A stretch of 64,000 nucleotides of DNA from Bin87 sp963692995 (GTDB taxonomy: Bacteria > Chloroflexota > Dehalococcoidia > Lucifugimonadales > UBA3495): NCBI GenBank assembly GCA_963692995.1, contig OY843611.1, positions 2,852,001-2,916,000 on the forward strand. The letters run 5' to 3'. The translations under genes were made by a program, and so were the position numbers. The notes under the pieces were generated by a model. The model worked only from the letters and a program-made list of their open reading frames with translations, was not told the origin of the DNA and did no database searches. This document shows positions 27,577 through 35,785 of the stretch, piece after piece; position 1 is the stretch's first letter, and every line of letters starts with the position of its first letter.

Positions 27577-29121
27577 ATGATCGCCTCCCCCATTTCCCGT
27601 CCCGCCAGCGCCGCCGGTTCCGCCAGCCGCCGGCTCAGTCCGGCCGCCGCTCGATTAGCCGCCCTGCTCTGGCAAATGCCGCTGGCCTCCGCCGCCGACC
27701 TGGCCGATGTTTCCGGCGGCAGCCTCTCTTCCGCCTATGCCGCGCTTCAGGAACTGGAAAGCCTCGAACTGGCCGGCTCCGCCCCCCTGGGCGCTTCCTG
27801 CCGCGTCGTCCGCCGCTACTGGCCCCAAGCCCCCGACGACGCCAGCGTTCCGCCGGACTGCTCCTATTACCTGACCCGCGCCGCCCGCCGCAACCTGCTG
27901 GCCCGCCTGCCGGTCCTCGAATGGTTCTATCGCATTCCCGGCTACCTCAGCCGACAATCATCAACTTCCCCAATGACCGCCTTTGCCTGGCATACCGACT
28001 ACCCTTGCGACGCCGCCGTGCAGTTTGACCAAGGCTGGGCCGCCCTCTTCTACGCCGGCGTCTGGCAGGACGCGCCCGCCCTGCGCCAGCGCCTGGCCCG
28101 GCTGGGGCCGGACCTGGCCGATTCCGCCGCCGACGGCGGCCCTTCCTGGCCGGGACTGTTCGTTTTTGTGGTTCCCGACGCCTGGCAGTCCGACCTGACC
28201 CAGGAAGTTGTCGCCGAATTCGGCCTGCAACACAACAGCATTATCTGCGACGTCAGCCGCGAACTGGTGTTCGGAACCGTCAATTGGGGTCTCAGCCGGG
28301 GCTGGCCCCGACGCCGCAAATACTACTCCGTGACCGCCGCCGATACCCGCGGCTGGCCCGACTTCCTTCGTCGCGCCGGCCAGACTAACGCCAACTCCCG
28401 CGGCGGCCTGGTCAGCCGCATCCTCGCTTTTTTGGAACAATGGCCCGGCGCCAGCTACAGCCAACTCCGCCGGCTCCTCGGCGGCAGCGGCAGCGCCGTC
28501 TCTATCGTTCTCGACAACATGCTCGCCGCCGACCTCCTGGTCAAAGTCCGCAGGGGTTATTACCCAACCCGATCCAGCCTGCTCCGCGCCGCTCGCCGGG
28601 ACCGGGTGCATCACCGCCTTCCCCAGTCTCGCCTGGGCAAGCCCGCCGCGCAACTCCGGCTGCAACGGCATGACCAGGGCGTCATTCGCCTGATCCAGTC
28701 CTTCGCCGACGCCGGCTGCCCCGTCGCTCCCGGCGGACGCGCCATCGACGACGCCGGGCCCCAGGGCAAACTCAACCCCGACGCCGTGATCCGCGTCGCC
28801 AGCCCCCACGGCTTCGGCTGGCACTACCTGGAGTACGAGCGCCGCGCCCGTTCCCCCGCTACCCTGGCTCACAAGCTGCGGAGCTATTTGATGCCGGCAC
28901 GCGTTAACGATTGGCCCATCCTCTTTGTCGTGGACAAGCCGGCCGCCGAACCCCTCCTCTGGGAGGTCGGCCGCGGACTGCCCCTGCTGACCACTACCGC
29001 GGAACGGGCTTTTGCCGAACCTCCGGTTGACAACCCCGGCGTCTGGAGCAGCTTCGGCGTGCCGGCCACGCTGCGCCGCGATCCGGCGGACCGCGACCGG
29101 CCATCCGCCGCCAAACCGTAA
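27577..29121 (+). CDS. Replication-relaxation-like protein
   Basis: 514 aa; ATG at 27577 after CTCCTGGAG, 16 nt behind the coupling-protein stop. N-terminus: winged-helix-like ARLAALLWQMPLASAADLADV with SSAYAALQELESLELAG. A second wHTH-like segment lies in the middle (ILAFLEQWPGASYSQLRRLL, AVSIVLDNMLAADLLVKVR). The C-terminal domain has LNPDAVIRVASPHG and WHYLEYERRARSPATLAHKLRSYL, then WPILFVVDK, a PD-(D/E)XK-like arrangement characteristic of replication-relaxation family proteins encoded next to coupling proteins on actinobacterial and Chloroflexota elements. Probably acts at the origin of transfer. Confidence 0.7.
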   Translation: MIASPISRPASAAGSASRRLSPAAARLAALLWQMPLASAADLADVSGGSLSSAYAALQELESLELAGSAPLGASCRVVRRYWPQAPDDASVPPDCSYYLTRAARRNLLARLPVLEWFYRIPGYLSRQSSTSPMTAFAWHTDYPCDAAVQFDQGWAALFYAGVWQDAPALRQRLARLGPDLADSAADGGPSWPGLFVFVVPDAWQSDLTQEVVAEFGLQHNSIICDVSRELVFGTVNWGLSRGWPRRRKYYSVTAADTRGWPDFLRRAGQTNANSRGGLVSRILAFLEQWPGASYSQLRRLLGGSGSAVSIVLDNMLAADLLVKVRRGYYPTRSSLLRAARRDRVHHRLPQSRLGKPAAQLRLQRHDQGVIRLIQSFADAGCPVAPGGRAIDDAGPQGKLNPDAVIRVASPHGFGWHYLEYERRARSPATLAHKLRSYLMPARVNDWPILFVVDKPAAEPLLWEVGRGLPLLTTTAERAFAEPPVDNPGVWSSFGVPATLRRDPADRDRPSAAKP

Positions 29122-29141
29122 TGACAACTCAGGAGGCAGTG

Positions 29142-29423
29142 ATGTCCGAGATGGATCACAAGCAGGACCGGCAGCGGCTGGTTCAGTCCGTCGCCATGCG
29201 CCGGCTGAAGCGACTGATGGATATTTGGAACGACGCCAACTGCGTTATCGTGCTGGACCTGAAGGGTCAGCGCATCGGCTGGCGCGCTTATCCCGTAGCG
29301 GCCTGGGAAGCAACTGATGCCTTTGACGCACCGCAAACCTTATGGATCAACATGGAAATCGTATCCGACAATGACAACGCTGGGGCAACTCCCGCAACCG
29401 GCGGCGCCGCCGGTCCGGAATAA
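29142..29423 (+). CDS. Small hypothetical protein
   Basis: 93 aa. The ATG at 29142 is preferred for its AGGAGG site; an ATG at 29121 overlaps the previous stop. Acidic N-terminal helix (SEMDHKQDRQRLVQSVAMRR), central strands CVIVLDLKGQRIGW and a Gly/Ala-rich tail. Last gene of the coupling-protein operon, ending just before a bidirectional terminator. No family recognised. Confidence 0.6.
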   Translation: MSEMDHKQDRQRLVQSVAMRRLKRLMDIWNDANCVIVLDLKGQRIGWRAYPVAAWEATDAFDAPQTLWINMEIVSDNDNAGATPATGGAAGPE

Positions 29424-29463
29424 ACGCTGATGCAACGGCGGACGCCGGGCAAAGTCGCCGTCG

Positions 29464-29515
29464 CTGAAATGCCAACGGCCCCAATCCTTCCGGATCGGGG
29501 CCGCTGCCATTTCAG
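29464..29515. terminator. Bidirectional terminator between convergent genes
   Basis: A long imperfect stem runs from CTGAAAT (29464) to ATTTCAG (29515) with a GC core GGCCCC/GGGGCC and loop TTCC. It lies between the ends of the plus-strand coupling operon and the minus-strand 901-aa gene. Confidence 0.65.
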
Positions 29516-29546
29516 TCCCACAGTTGATAGGTCCATCCGGCTGCGC

Positions 29547-32252
29547 TTAGCCGTACAACGGTCCAAACTCCGCGACGCTAACGCCGAAAATCCCCACCGG
29601 CGCGTCCGCAGTATTCCCCACGTCGCCCCGGTAGATCACCCGCTGGCCGACTAGCGCGTCGCTGCTTGCGCCGCCCCAGGCCACAACGCGGCCGTCGGCA
29701 GCGCAAAACCGCGCCGCCCCGGTATCGTCCGCGGTCACCCAGTAAGCCTCGTCCGCAATCAAGGCGCCGTCCGGCTCCGTCGTGTAACCCGATAGCCAAG
29801 TCGGCTCCGCAACTCCGGAACCGTAAAAAGCCCGCAGCTCCGCTTCCGGCAAACTGAGCGCCGTCCGCTGCGCCGCAACGCTGAACTCAGCGTCTGGGCC
29901 TAACTGCGCAACTTGCAAGGCGGCGACCCTCAGCCACGCCGCCAGGGTCTCCCCCGGCGCCGCGCCTAAAGTCGTCATCTCCTGGTTCCAGGCCAGCATT
30001 AACCGCCGCTCCAGCTCAACCGTTTCCCGGTCAATGGCCTCAGTCCGGTGCTTGCGCTTCGCCCAGGCCATCGTTTTCTGCCGATTAACCCGCGCTTTGC
30101 GACGCCAGGCTAAACTCCATAGCGCCCGCCGGTCTCCGTGGGCCAGGCGCGCCGACGCCAGCAGTTCCTCGGCCAACGGATGCGTCAGCCAGCGCAGCGG
30201 CCCGTTGCTGAGGCGCTGCCGCGCCAGCTGGGCCCGGCGCATGCGCCGTCCCGCCAACGCTCCCCCCTGCCGCAGTTCCGCGACCCGGGGATCCTCGGCG
30301 TAACGCGGCTGAAAAGGCCGCTCTACTCCGTAACGCTCCTGCCAGGCGGCCGCGATTACTTCCCAGCGCACCCGCAACGCCGGCCGCCAGGCCGACGCGC
30401 CCTGGGCAATCTTTTGGCAAATTACGTCCAATAGCCCGGCAATCACCGGCGCCGCGTCGCCTTCGCCCTTCGTGGTCGTATCCAGGATGTCCGAAAAGGA
30501 CGTCTTGCTCTCCGCAGGATCAAACCAGCCGCAAGCCAGCAAAATGCTCTGCAAATGACAAGTCAACCCCGTTTGCCCGACCAAAGGCAGGTTCCGCGCC
30601 GTATTCGCCAGCTGTCGGTCTTCGTCCCAATCAAATTGCGTCGGCGCAACCGCCGCCGGATGATAAACGTCCGCTTGCCGCGCCAAGTCCGGCCAAGCCG
30701 CCCCTTCCTGCCGCAATCCGTAAGCCCAAGCCCCGGTTCGCGCCATCAGCAAACGGGCGTCTTCCGACGTCAAACGCTTCAGCAAGCTGCACCCCGGATC
30801 CCGGGGCAAACGCCAGATCAGCAGACGCCAGTCCGCCGGAGCGCGCTCCGTCAGTACCCACTCAACTCGGTCGTCGTTGTCGTGACCGCCCAGCAAAGCG
30901 CGGGCTGCGTCGTTCTCCGCCGCGTTGAAGCCAATGCCGGCCAGCTGCGGCCCGCGCCAGCGCAAGCCAGCGTAACCGGCCGCCGGAGCTTCCTGCCCGA
31001 CGTGGGCCGGACAATACAGATAAGCCGTGCCGCCCGAAAGCATCACGTTGGGAAAGTCCGGGTAATTACGCCTTTCCAAACTCTTTTGTTGCCGCAAGCC
31101 CGGAGGCCGCAACAGCGTCCAGACCAGCGGACTGGCCCAGGGACTGCCGCCGCCGGCTTCCAATGCCGTCAATAACGGCGCGTCCCGCTCCAGCCATTCC
31201 AGTCGACGCAGTACGTCCGCCTTTTCTCGCCAGGGCAAGTTCCAGTCGGTTTCCGACGGAGGCGCCAACGCTTCCGCCAATTCTTCCCGGACTGCGCCAG
31301 TCGGCGCGTCCAGCAACTCCCGCAACCACGTCGTGTTTTCACACTGGCCTACTACGTTATGCACCGCGCTGATCTCAGCCGCGTCTAGGTGATGCAATAC
31401 CGGCTCCTGACCCTGAAACCAGGACAAGGCCCGCAAACTGCCGCGGGGCCGCTTGGTCGGCGTCGCATTTACGCTAATCAGCGTAACGCGATCCGAGGTC
31501 AGCTCACCGCGCACCGCGCAGGCGGCCGTTACCAGGTCGCAGTCGCCGTGGGGCCACTCCCGGTCCGGGATGATGATGTAGTTCCCTTTGATGTATTCCT
31601 CGCCGACGATTTTCAGCTGCAACTGGTCCGCGTGGTCAATCAGCGACTCCGCCACTCCGCTGCCGGTCAGCAGCGCCAGCGCGGCCTTTTCGCGGATCGC
31701 CCCGCCGCCATCGTCGTGTTCCAGTTCCGCTTTGCTATAGCCGACGCGCAGATAATTGCCTTCGCCGATCCATAACTCGCCGGGCGGCGACGGACGCGGG
31801 GACAGCAACTGTCCGTGGGCCGTCGAAAGCAGACTGCCCAGCCGTTTGTTGGCTTGACTGCCCGGCGCGCCGCTTTTGATGCGGAGGCCGTAGTGGGCCG
31901 CCAGGCCGGCCGCGTCCAGATCGGCGTGTTCGCCCACGGCGATTACCCCGTGGCTGGCGTTAATTCGCGCCGCATAAACCCGCCGGTTCGCATCCTCGCC
32001 CAGCCAGGAGGCCAGGTCCGTCGGAATGGCTTCGGCGCAGTCCGGCGTTACCGTGATCAGCAGCGGGTGGCGAATGCCCCGCTCCGCCGCCATTTTGAAG
32101 AACATCGCGTTGTTATGCAGGCCGACGCTTCCCGACCACGTAGTAGTGAACCACGGGCCGGATACGGTCTTGACCAGCCCTTTCGCTACCATCTCCCAGA
32201 GGGGACGGCAGCGCAGTACCCATTCCAAATTCTCAGTTTTGATGATTTCCAT
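29547..32252 (-). CDS. Large hypothetical protein (901 aa)
   Basis: The ATG at 32252 follows AAGGAG. No family recognised. Visible blocks: an N-terminal beta-rich region with an HPLLITVTPDCAEA strand and conserved-looking Gly/His residues (ASHGVIAVGEHADLD); a middle helical region; a Trp-rich basic segment (ALWSLAWRRKARVNRQK, AWAKRKHRTEAIDRE); and a C-terminal beta-rich domain (EPDGALIADEAYWVTADD, VAWGGASSDALVGQRVIY). No Walker motif, metal-binding cluster or signal peptide is evident, so it is probably cytoplasmic. It lies in a minus-strand block of orphan genes between the coupling operon and the channel operon; a role in DNA transfer is only a positional guess. Confidence 0.65.
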   Translation of the reverse strand: MEIIKTENLEWVLRCRPLWEMVAKGLVKTVSGPWFTTTWSGSVGLHNNAMFFKMAAERGIRHPLLITVTPDCAEAIPTDLASWLGEDANRRVYAARINASHGVIAVGEHADLDAAGLAAHYGLRIKSGAPGSQANKRLGSLLSTAHGQLLSPRPSPPGELWIGEGNYLRVGYSKAELEHDDGGGAIREKAALALLTGSGVAESLIDHADQLQLKIVGEEYIKGNYIIIPDREWPHGDCDLVTAACAVRGELTSDRVTLISVNATPTKRPRGSLRALSWFQGQEPVLHHLDAAEISAVHNVVGQCENTTWLRELLDAPTGAVREELAEALAPPSETDWNLPWREKADVLRRLEWLERDAPLLTALEAGGGSPWASPLVWTLLRPPGLRQQKSLERRNYPDFPNVMLSGGTAYLYCPAHVGQEAPAAGYAGLRWRGPQLAGIGFNAAENDAARALLGGHDNDDRVEWVLTERAPADWRLLIWRLPRDPGCSLLKRLTSEDARLLMARTGAWAYGLRQEGAAWPDLARQADVYHPAAVAPTQFDWDEDRQLANTARNLPLVGQTGLTCHLQSILLACGWFDPAESKTSFSDILDTTTKGEGDAAPVIAGLLDVICQKIAQGASAWRPALRVRWEVIAAAWQERYGVERPFQPRYAEDPRVAELRQGGALAGRRMRRAQLARQRLSNGPLRWLTHPLAEELLASARLAHGDRRALWSLAWRRKARVNRQKTMAWAKRKHRTEAIDRETVELERRLMLAWNQEMTTLGAAPGETLAAWLRVAALQVAQLGPDAEFSVAAQRTALSLPEAELRAFYGSGVAEPTWLSGYTTEPDGALIADEAYWVTADDTGAARFCAADGRVVAWGGASSDALVGQRVIYRGDVGNTADAPVGIFGVSVAEFGPLYG

Positions 32253-32286
32253 TTTTCGGCTCCTTTTACGGCGACCGTAAAAAAAT

Positions 32287-32314
32287 GAGACCGTAGCGCA
32301 ATGGCTACGATCTC
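32287..32314 (-). terminator. Intrinsic terminator (minus strand)
   Basis: On the minus strand GAGATCGTAGC pairs with GCTACGGTCTC around a 6-nt loop, followed by ATTTTTTT. It ends transcription of the 103-aa membrane protein gene before the 901-aa gene. Confidence 0.75.
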
Positions 32315-32337
32315 CGTTTGCTGGGTTGACTGGTGTT

Positions 32338-32354
32338 GGGTGGGTTGGGTTGGG
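32338..32354 (+). other. Potential G-quadruplex
   Basis: GGGTGGGTTGGGTTGGG: four G3 runs with 1-2 nt loops on the plus strand, in the gap between two minus-strand genes and next to the terminator at 32287-32314. Confidence 0.6.
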
Positions 32355-32374
32355 TTGTATTGGCCGGGGTCGGA

Positions 32375-32686
32375 TCAGCGGGGCAGCGGCGCCGGGATCA
32401 GCTGCTGATCCCGTTCCCACTGCTGCGCTTGCCGTTCCGCTTTTCCCGCGTTCCAGTTTCCGATTATTCCCGCCGCGCCAAATTGCAGGGCGGGCAGCGC
32501 CACCAGAAACAGGAGCAGCGCAATGAATACGCGACGCTTGCCGTTGCGCCGGAATAGCTTCCAGCACAACCAGCCCAGCGGCCGCAGCGCAAGGCGCAAG
32601 ACCCCGCCGACTAGGCGCGGCAAACGCCCCGCGTTGACGGTTAAGCCCCACAAAATGAGGCGGATGATAGACAGGATTGGTGACAT
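32375..32686 (-). CDS. Small membrane protein
   Basis: 103 aa; the ATG at 32686 follows GGAGAACCGTC. One hydrophobic stretch lies near residues 3-15 (ILSIIRLILWGL), a basic amphipathic middle (RLVGGVLRLALRPLGWLCWKLFRRNGKRR) and a second membrane segment (VFIALLLFLVALPALQFGAAGI), then a charged tail. No family recognised. Positioned in a run of minus-strand genes each separated by a hairpin. Possibly a secretion-channel accessory. Confidence 0.6.
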   Translation of the reverse strand: MSPILSIIRLILWGLTVNAGRLPRLVGGVLRLALRPLGWLCWKLFRRNGKRRVFIALLLFLVALPALQFGAAGIIGNWNAGKAERQAQQWERDQQLIPAPLPR

Positions 32687-32739
32687 GACGGTTCTCCGTG
32701 TCTGCTGCCAGTTCAATTGGTTCTCGCAGCGACGGTTTC

Positions 32740-33432
32740 TTACAGAATCACGCCGCTTGCGGCTTTCGGTTCCGGCGGGGACGCCACGGACTGCGCCGGC
32801 AGACGAAAGAAGCGCCGCAGGCCAGCCTCGACTCGCCACGACGATTTTTCGCCGACGTAACGACGCAGCGCTTTGCGCTCCTCACGACAAATCCGATCCT
32901 TTACCCGGCGCAGTTTCGCCGGCATGCGGGATCCGGCCTTGGGATCGTGCATGGAACGCAATGCCGCGCTGAGCAATCTTTGAACCAGTTCCATTCTTTG
33001 CTCTTCCGATAAGTCTGCAACCTGGCCGCAGTGATACAAACTGGACCAAACCTCGCCCTGCCGGTTTTTCCAGCCGGGCAGCGCGATGCCGTCCAGCAGA
33101 TCGCTGTTCTGTTTCACTTCGCTGACGCTGAACTCCCCCAGCGGCCCGAAACCGTCGGATACCCGACGGCGAACCCGGTGGGACAGCGTGATCAGCCGGC
33201 CGTCCGCAGCGCAGACTTCCGGATGAACGGTGGACGTGAATGGGGTTTCCCAGAGGGCGGCGATCAATCCCAGGGGGCTAACCCGCAGGGTTCGCTCCAC
33301 CAGGCAATCCCGCGCCAGCCAGCGCTGGCCCGTTAGCGCCAGCGCCGCCGTCGGCGCCGCCGCGATCCGGTCGGGATAGTCGGGACTGATAATGCCCTGT
33401 TCCAGCATTCGATCAAAGTTCCAGCGGTTCAT
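32740..33432 (-). CDS. Hypothetical protein (230 aa)
   Basis: 230 aa; AAGAGGAGTAAAGCG precedes the ATG at 33432. Mixed alpha/beta N-terminus (PLGLIAALWETPFTSTVHPE, GRLITLSHRVRRRVSDGFG), a central EVWSSLYHCGQVADLSEEQR and a strongly basic helical C-terminus (AKLRRVKDRICREERKALRRY). The basic tail could contact nucleic acid. No motif identifies a function. Confidence 0.6.
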   Translation of the reverse strand: MNRWNFDRMLEQGIISPDYPDRIAAAPTAALALTGQRWLARDCLVERTLRVSPLGLIAALWETPFTSTVHPEVCAADGRLITLSHRVRRRVSDGFGPLGEFSVSEVKQNSDLLDGIALPGWKNRQGEVWSSLYHCGQVADLSEEQRMELVQRLLSAALRSMHDPKAGSRMPAKLRRVKDRICREERKALRRYVGEKSSWRVEAGLRRFFRLPAQSVASPPEPKAASGVIL

Positions 33433-33455
33433 CGCTTTACTCCTCTTGATAGTCG

Positions 33456-33495
33456 GCAGCCGGCCCCGAAACCCCCAGGGGCCGGAGCCGGCTGC
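33456..33495. promoter_or_regulatory. Strong GC hairpin between minus-strand genes
   Basis: GCAGCCGGC (33456-33464) pairs perfectly with GCCGGCTGC (33487-33495), with further CCCC/GGGG pairing inside. There is no T tail, so RNA processing, protection or attenuation is as likely as termination. Confidence 0.5.
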
Positions 33496-33553
33496 AATGA
33501 CCCGTAATCAGCGCGGGCCGCGCTCGGTTGTCAGTCAGGCCACGGGTTTCCGC

Positions 33554-33799
33554 TCAGCACAGGGCGTCTTCTCCGCAGTAGCAAACCGCGGAGCTTACTC
33601 CGTAGCATTCGGTGTGGATCGCGGCGCCGCAGCGGCCGCAGTTCAGGCGGTCTTCGTATCCGATGATGGTCTCGTCGCAATAGCCGCAGGCGTCCGCTGC
33701 CTCCGTCGCGGCGCGGCGGCTGAGCCGCTGCATCGCTTGGCAGCGGCGCACCGGCGCGGGCGCCAACGCGGGCAGTTCCATGGGGTATGCGTAGGTCAT
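33554..33799 (-). CDS. Small zinc-binding (RING/PHD-like) protein
   Basis: 81 aa; AAAGGAGAACTCCC before the ATG. The C-terminal half holds CGYCDETII, CGRCGAAIHTECYG and CYCG: C-x2-C, C-x2-C, H-x2-C and C-x-C spacing as in treble-clef or RING-like zinc fingers. The N-terminus is a short Ala/Arg helix. Likely a protein- or nucleic-acid-binding adaptor of the element. Confidence 0.65.
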   Translation of the reverse strand: MTYAYPMELPALAPAPVRRCQAMQRLSRRAATEAADACGYCDETIIGYEDRLNCGRCGAAIHTECYGVSSAVCYCGEDALC

Positions 33800-33830
33800 G
33801 GGAGTTCTCCTTTTGGAGGGTCAAAAGGGC

Positions 33831-33864
33831 AAAGGCCGCAGCGAAACATTTCGCCGCGGCCTTT
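33831..33864 (-). terminator. Long perfect hairpin, terminator-like
   Basis: AAAGGCCGC and GCGGCCTTT (33831-33839 / 33856-33864) enclose GCGAAA/TTTCGC, giving a roughly 15-bp stem with a 2-nt loop. In the minus sense it follows the 65-aa gene and is trailed by a few T residues. Confidence 0.65.
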
Positions 33865-33898
33865 CAGGTGAGCGGATTCGGTGGGGATATTCAGTACA

Positions 33899-34096
33899 TT
33901 AGATTTTTGGCCAGAAGGCCAGCGCTCCATAGGTCAACGGCAGCGCGGCGATTCCCAAACCCAGGGCAATGCCCAGTATCCAGGCGACTCGCCGACGCTG
34001 GCGTCGCTCCAAGGACTGCCGGCGCCGTTCCTGGCGATATTCGTTTTCGAGAAAACTACCGGCGCTGCCGTTGCCGACGTTGCCAATGCGTATCAT
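33899..34096 (-). CDS. Small membrane protein (65 aa)
   Basis: The ATG at 34096 is chosen for its CCAGGAGCTTACC leader. A basic N-terminal half (NEYRQERRRQSLERRQRRR) is followed by one membrane segment (VAWILGIALGLGIAALPLTYG). No family recognised. Flanked by terminators on both sides, so it may be transcribed alone. Confidence 0.6.
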   Translation of the reverse strand: MIRIGNVGNGSAGSFLENEYRQERRRQSLERRQRRRVAWILGIALGLGIAALPLTYGALAFWPKI

Positions 34097-34248
34097 GGTA
34101 AGCTCCTGGTGATTCGGTTCAGTAGTTGGCAAATTTCTTTTCAGTGTCAGATTTCGTTATTCGGTTTTTAACGGACTCCTGACGCTCCGCGTCAAGCCCA
34201 CGCCGCCGGACGGCGGGAGACGCGGTTCCGCTGCTGGTTTCAGTTCAG

Positions 34249-34293
34249 AAAAAATGGCCGAAGCGACTCCGTGGGGAGTTCGCTTCGGCCATT
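34249..34293 (-). terminator. Intrinsic terminator of the 314-aa gene
   Basis: AATGGCCGAAGCGACTCC pairs with GGAGTTCGCTTCGGCCATT (34253-34293). In the minus sense the stem runs into TTTTTT. Located about 45 nt after the stop of the gene at 34340. Confidence 0.8.
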
Positions 34294-34339
34294 GGCCGCT
34301 TTTGCCCGGAGCGGGCCGGAAGCCCGACTACGGGCCGTT

Positions 34340-35284
34340 TTAGATGATCTCTACCGTCGGCTCGCGCCGCTGGCTGCGGATCATTTGGAACGGATCGGTC
34401 TGGGGGAACGCTAGCGTTCCCGCGATGCTGTAATTTACCGTGGCTCCCTTGATCTCCGTCTTCCGGTAGAAGACGATCTCGTCAAGAAAACCTTGCAGTA
34501 CGTCAATGCTGTCAGCTGAACGAGTTACGCCCCGCACGCTGGCGGCGCGCCGCACCTTGGGGTACGACACCTTGACCACGCTGATGATGACCCCGTTCAG
34601 CGAGCCTTGGGCGTCGCGTTGCAAGCCGGGCAGGTCCCCCATCAGGGACAAGGCCGCCTCCGCCGCTTCCGTTACTGCGGCGTTGTGCGCCGGCAAATGC
34701 TCAGGGTCGGGATCGAAAGACTGGTTTTCCAGACGCACCGGGTCTCGGGTCCGCAGCGCGGCCAGGGTCTGGCCCTCGCTCTCCCAGCCGCCTTCCGCCA
34801 TGCGTTGCACCGTTTCCAGCGGCAGCTGCAACTTGCCCTTATTCGGGGTCAAGTCCTGGCTTAGCTTGTAGGGAGAAAAGACGTTGGAGCCGGTTCCCCG
34901 CAATTGCACTTCGCCGCTCAAGTCGGGAATTACGCCAAAGACGGTGATGTTGCGGGCTTTCATCGGGTTGTCCACGTCGTAGAAGTTCAAGGCATTAATG
35001 CCCATTACTAGCTCGACGCAGGTGTCAGTGACGGAGTCCCAGCTGCCGGCGACGGGAGTGTGATTCCAGTCTCGGATCGCCTGCATCCGCAGTCGGTTGA
35101 GACTGGCAATCTCCGATGCCCAGGCCGGCGCGCGGAAAACAATCTCCGCCACGTTGACCAGGTTCTGCCACCGGGATTCGGGGGTGGACCGGGCGTAGCG
35201 ATTGCCGTTGCCCCGACCGCCGTTTCCGCCGTTCTGCTCTGCCATGGCTTCAGCCTCGGCCATTATCTCTTCACGGGTAGCCAT
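34340..35284 (-). CDS. Hypothetical protein (314 aa)
   Basis: 314 aa; GAGGAATTATTGAA precedes the ATG. An acidic N-terminal helix (REEIMAEAEAMAEQN) and a Gly/Asn linker lead into a globular alpha/beta region with VAEIVFRAPAWASEIASLNR, YDVDNPMKARNITVFGVIPD and GTLAFPQTDPFQMI. No catalytic motif, signal or membrane segment is seen. It has its own long upstream region and strong terminator, so it is probably monocistronic. Function unknown. Confidence 0.65.
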   Translation of the reverse strand: MATREEIMAEAEAMAEQNGGNGGRGNGNRYARSTPESRWQNLVNVAEIVFRAPAWASEIASLNRLRMQAIRDWNHTPVAGSWDSVTDTCVELVMGINALNFYDVDNPMKARNITVFGVIPDLSGEVQLRGTGSNVFSPYKLSQDLTPNKGKLQLPLETVQRMAEGGWESEGQTLAALRTRDPVRLENQSFDPDPEHLPAHNAAVTEAAEAALSLMGDLPGLQRDAQGSLNGVIISVVKVSYPKVRRAASVRGVTRSADSIDVLQGFLDEIVFYRKTEIKGATVNYSIAGTLAFPQTDPFQMIRSQRREPTVEII

Positions 35285-35547
35285 TTCAATAATTCCTCAC
35301 TGCTGGTGTATCGGTTATTGGCCGGCATTATGAGTTTTGCCGACTTTTCCCTGTTGCGTGTTTCAGTTCCTCCTTGCGATTGACGCCGGTTTTTTCATCA
35401 AGTTTGCGCTCACTGGGGAGGGCAGGGACCTGAGGTTGTCCTTTAATTGTAAGGGACTGTTGCTGACCTTTTGACCGGACTGGTTGAGATAATGCTGTTA
35501 CATAAGAGAATATGGATAAATATAAGCGTGCAAAAGGGGTAAATTTT

Positions 35548-35595
35548 ATGGACTTTTTCGGAAGGGAAAAGCGGCTCGGTGGGTTATACTGCTAA
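35548..35595 (+). CDS. Possible 15-residue leader peptide
   Basis: ATG at 35548 with AAGGGG eight nt upstream encodes MDFFGREKRLGGLYC and stops at 35593-35595, about 36 nt before a strong terminator. It sits in an AT-rich region (35440-35560) unlike the surroundings; TATAAG at 35521 with GTTACA about 17 nt upstream could be a promoter. Resembles a leader/attenuator arrangement; no amino-acid run indicates a ligand. Confidence 0.4.
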   Translation: MDFFGREKRLGGLYC

Positions 35596-35631
35596 CCGGT
35601 CGCATTCTCCTCGCGGCCATCAAGCCGGTTT

Positions 35632-35667
35632 CCCGGCGGCCGCGCACTGCGGCTGCCGGGTTTTTTT
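35632..35667 (+). terminator. Strong intrinsic terminator
   Basis: CCCGGCGGCCGC (35632-35643) pairs with GCGGCTGCCGGG (35649-35660), loop GCACT, followed by seven T. It stands before the next gene and after the short leader ORF. The rest of 35285-35785 has no further gene that I can support. Confidence 0.8.
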
Positions 35668-35785
35668 GCCCTTCCGGCAGTCGCGGCAGTTCTGGAGCCG
35701 GGCCGAGGCCGGGCCGGGCCTGGGTCCGGTTGCCGGCAGTCCCGACGCCGCTGGTATAATGAGATCGCCAATTCGGTTCAGCGCA

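Noticed and set aside
31389..32288. Plus-strand frames opposite the 901-aa gene
   Set aside because: Antisense shadows without ribosome sites; the minus frame is continuous over 901 codons with an AAGGAG start.
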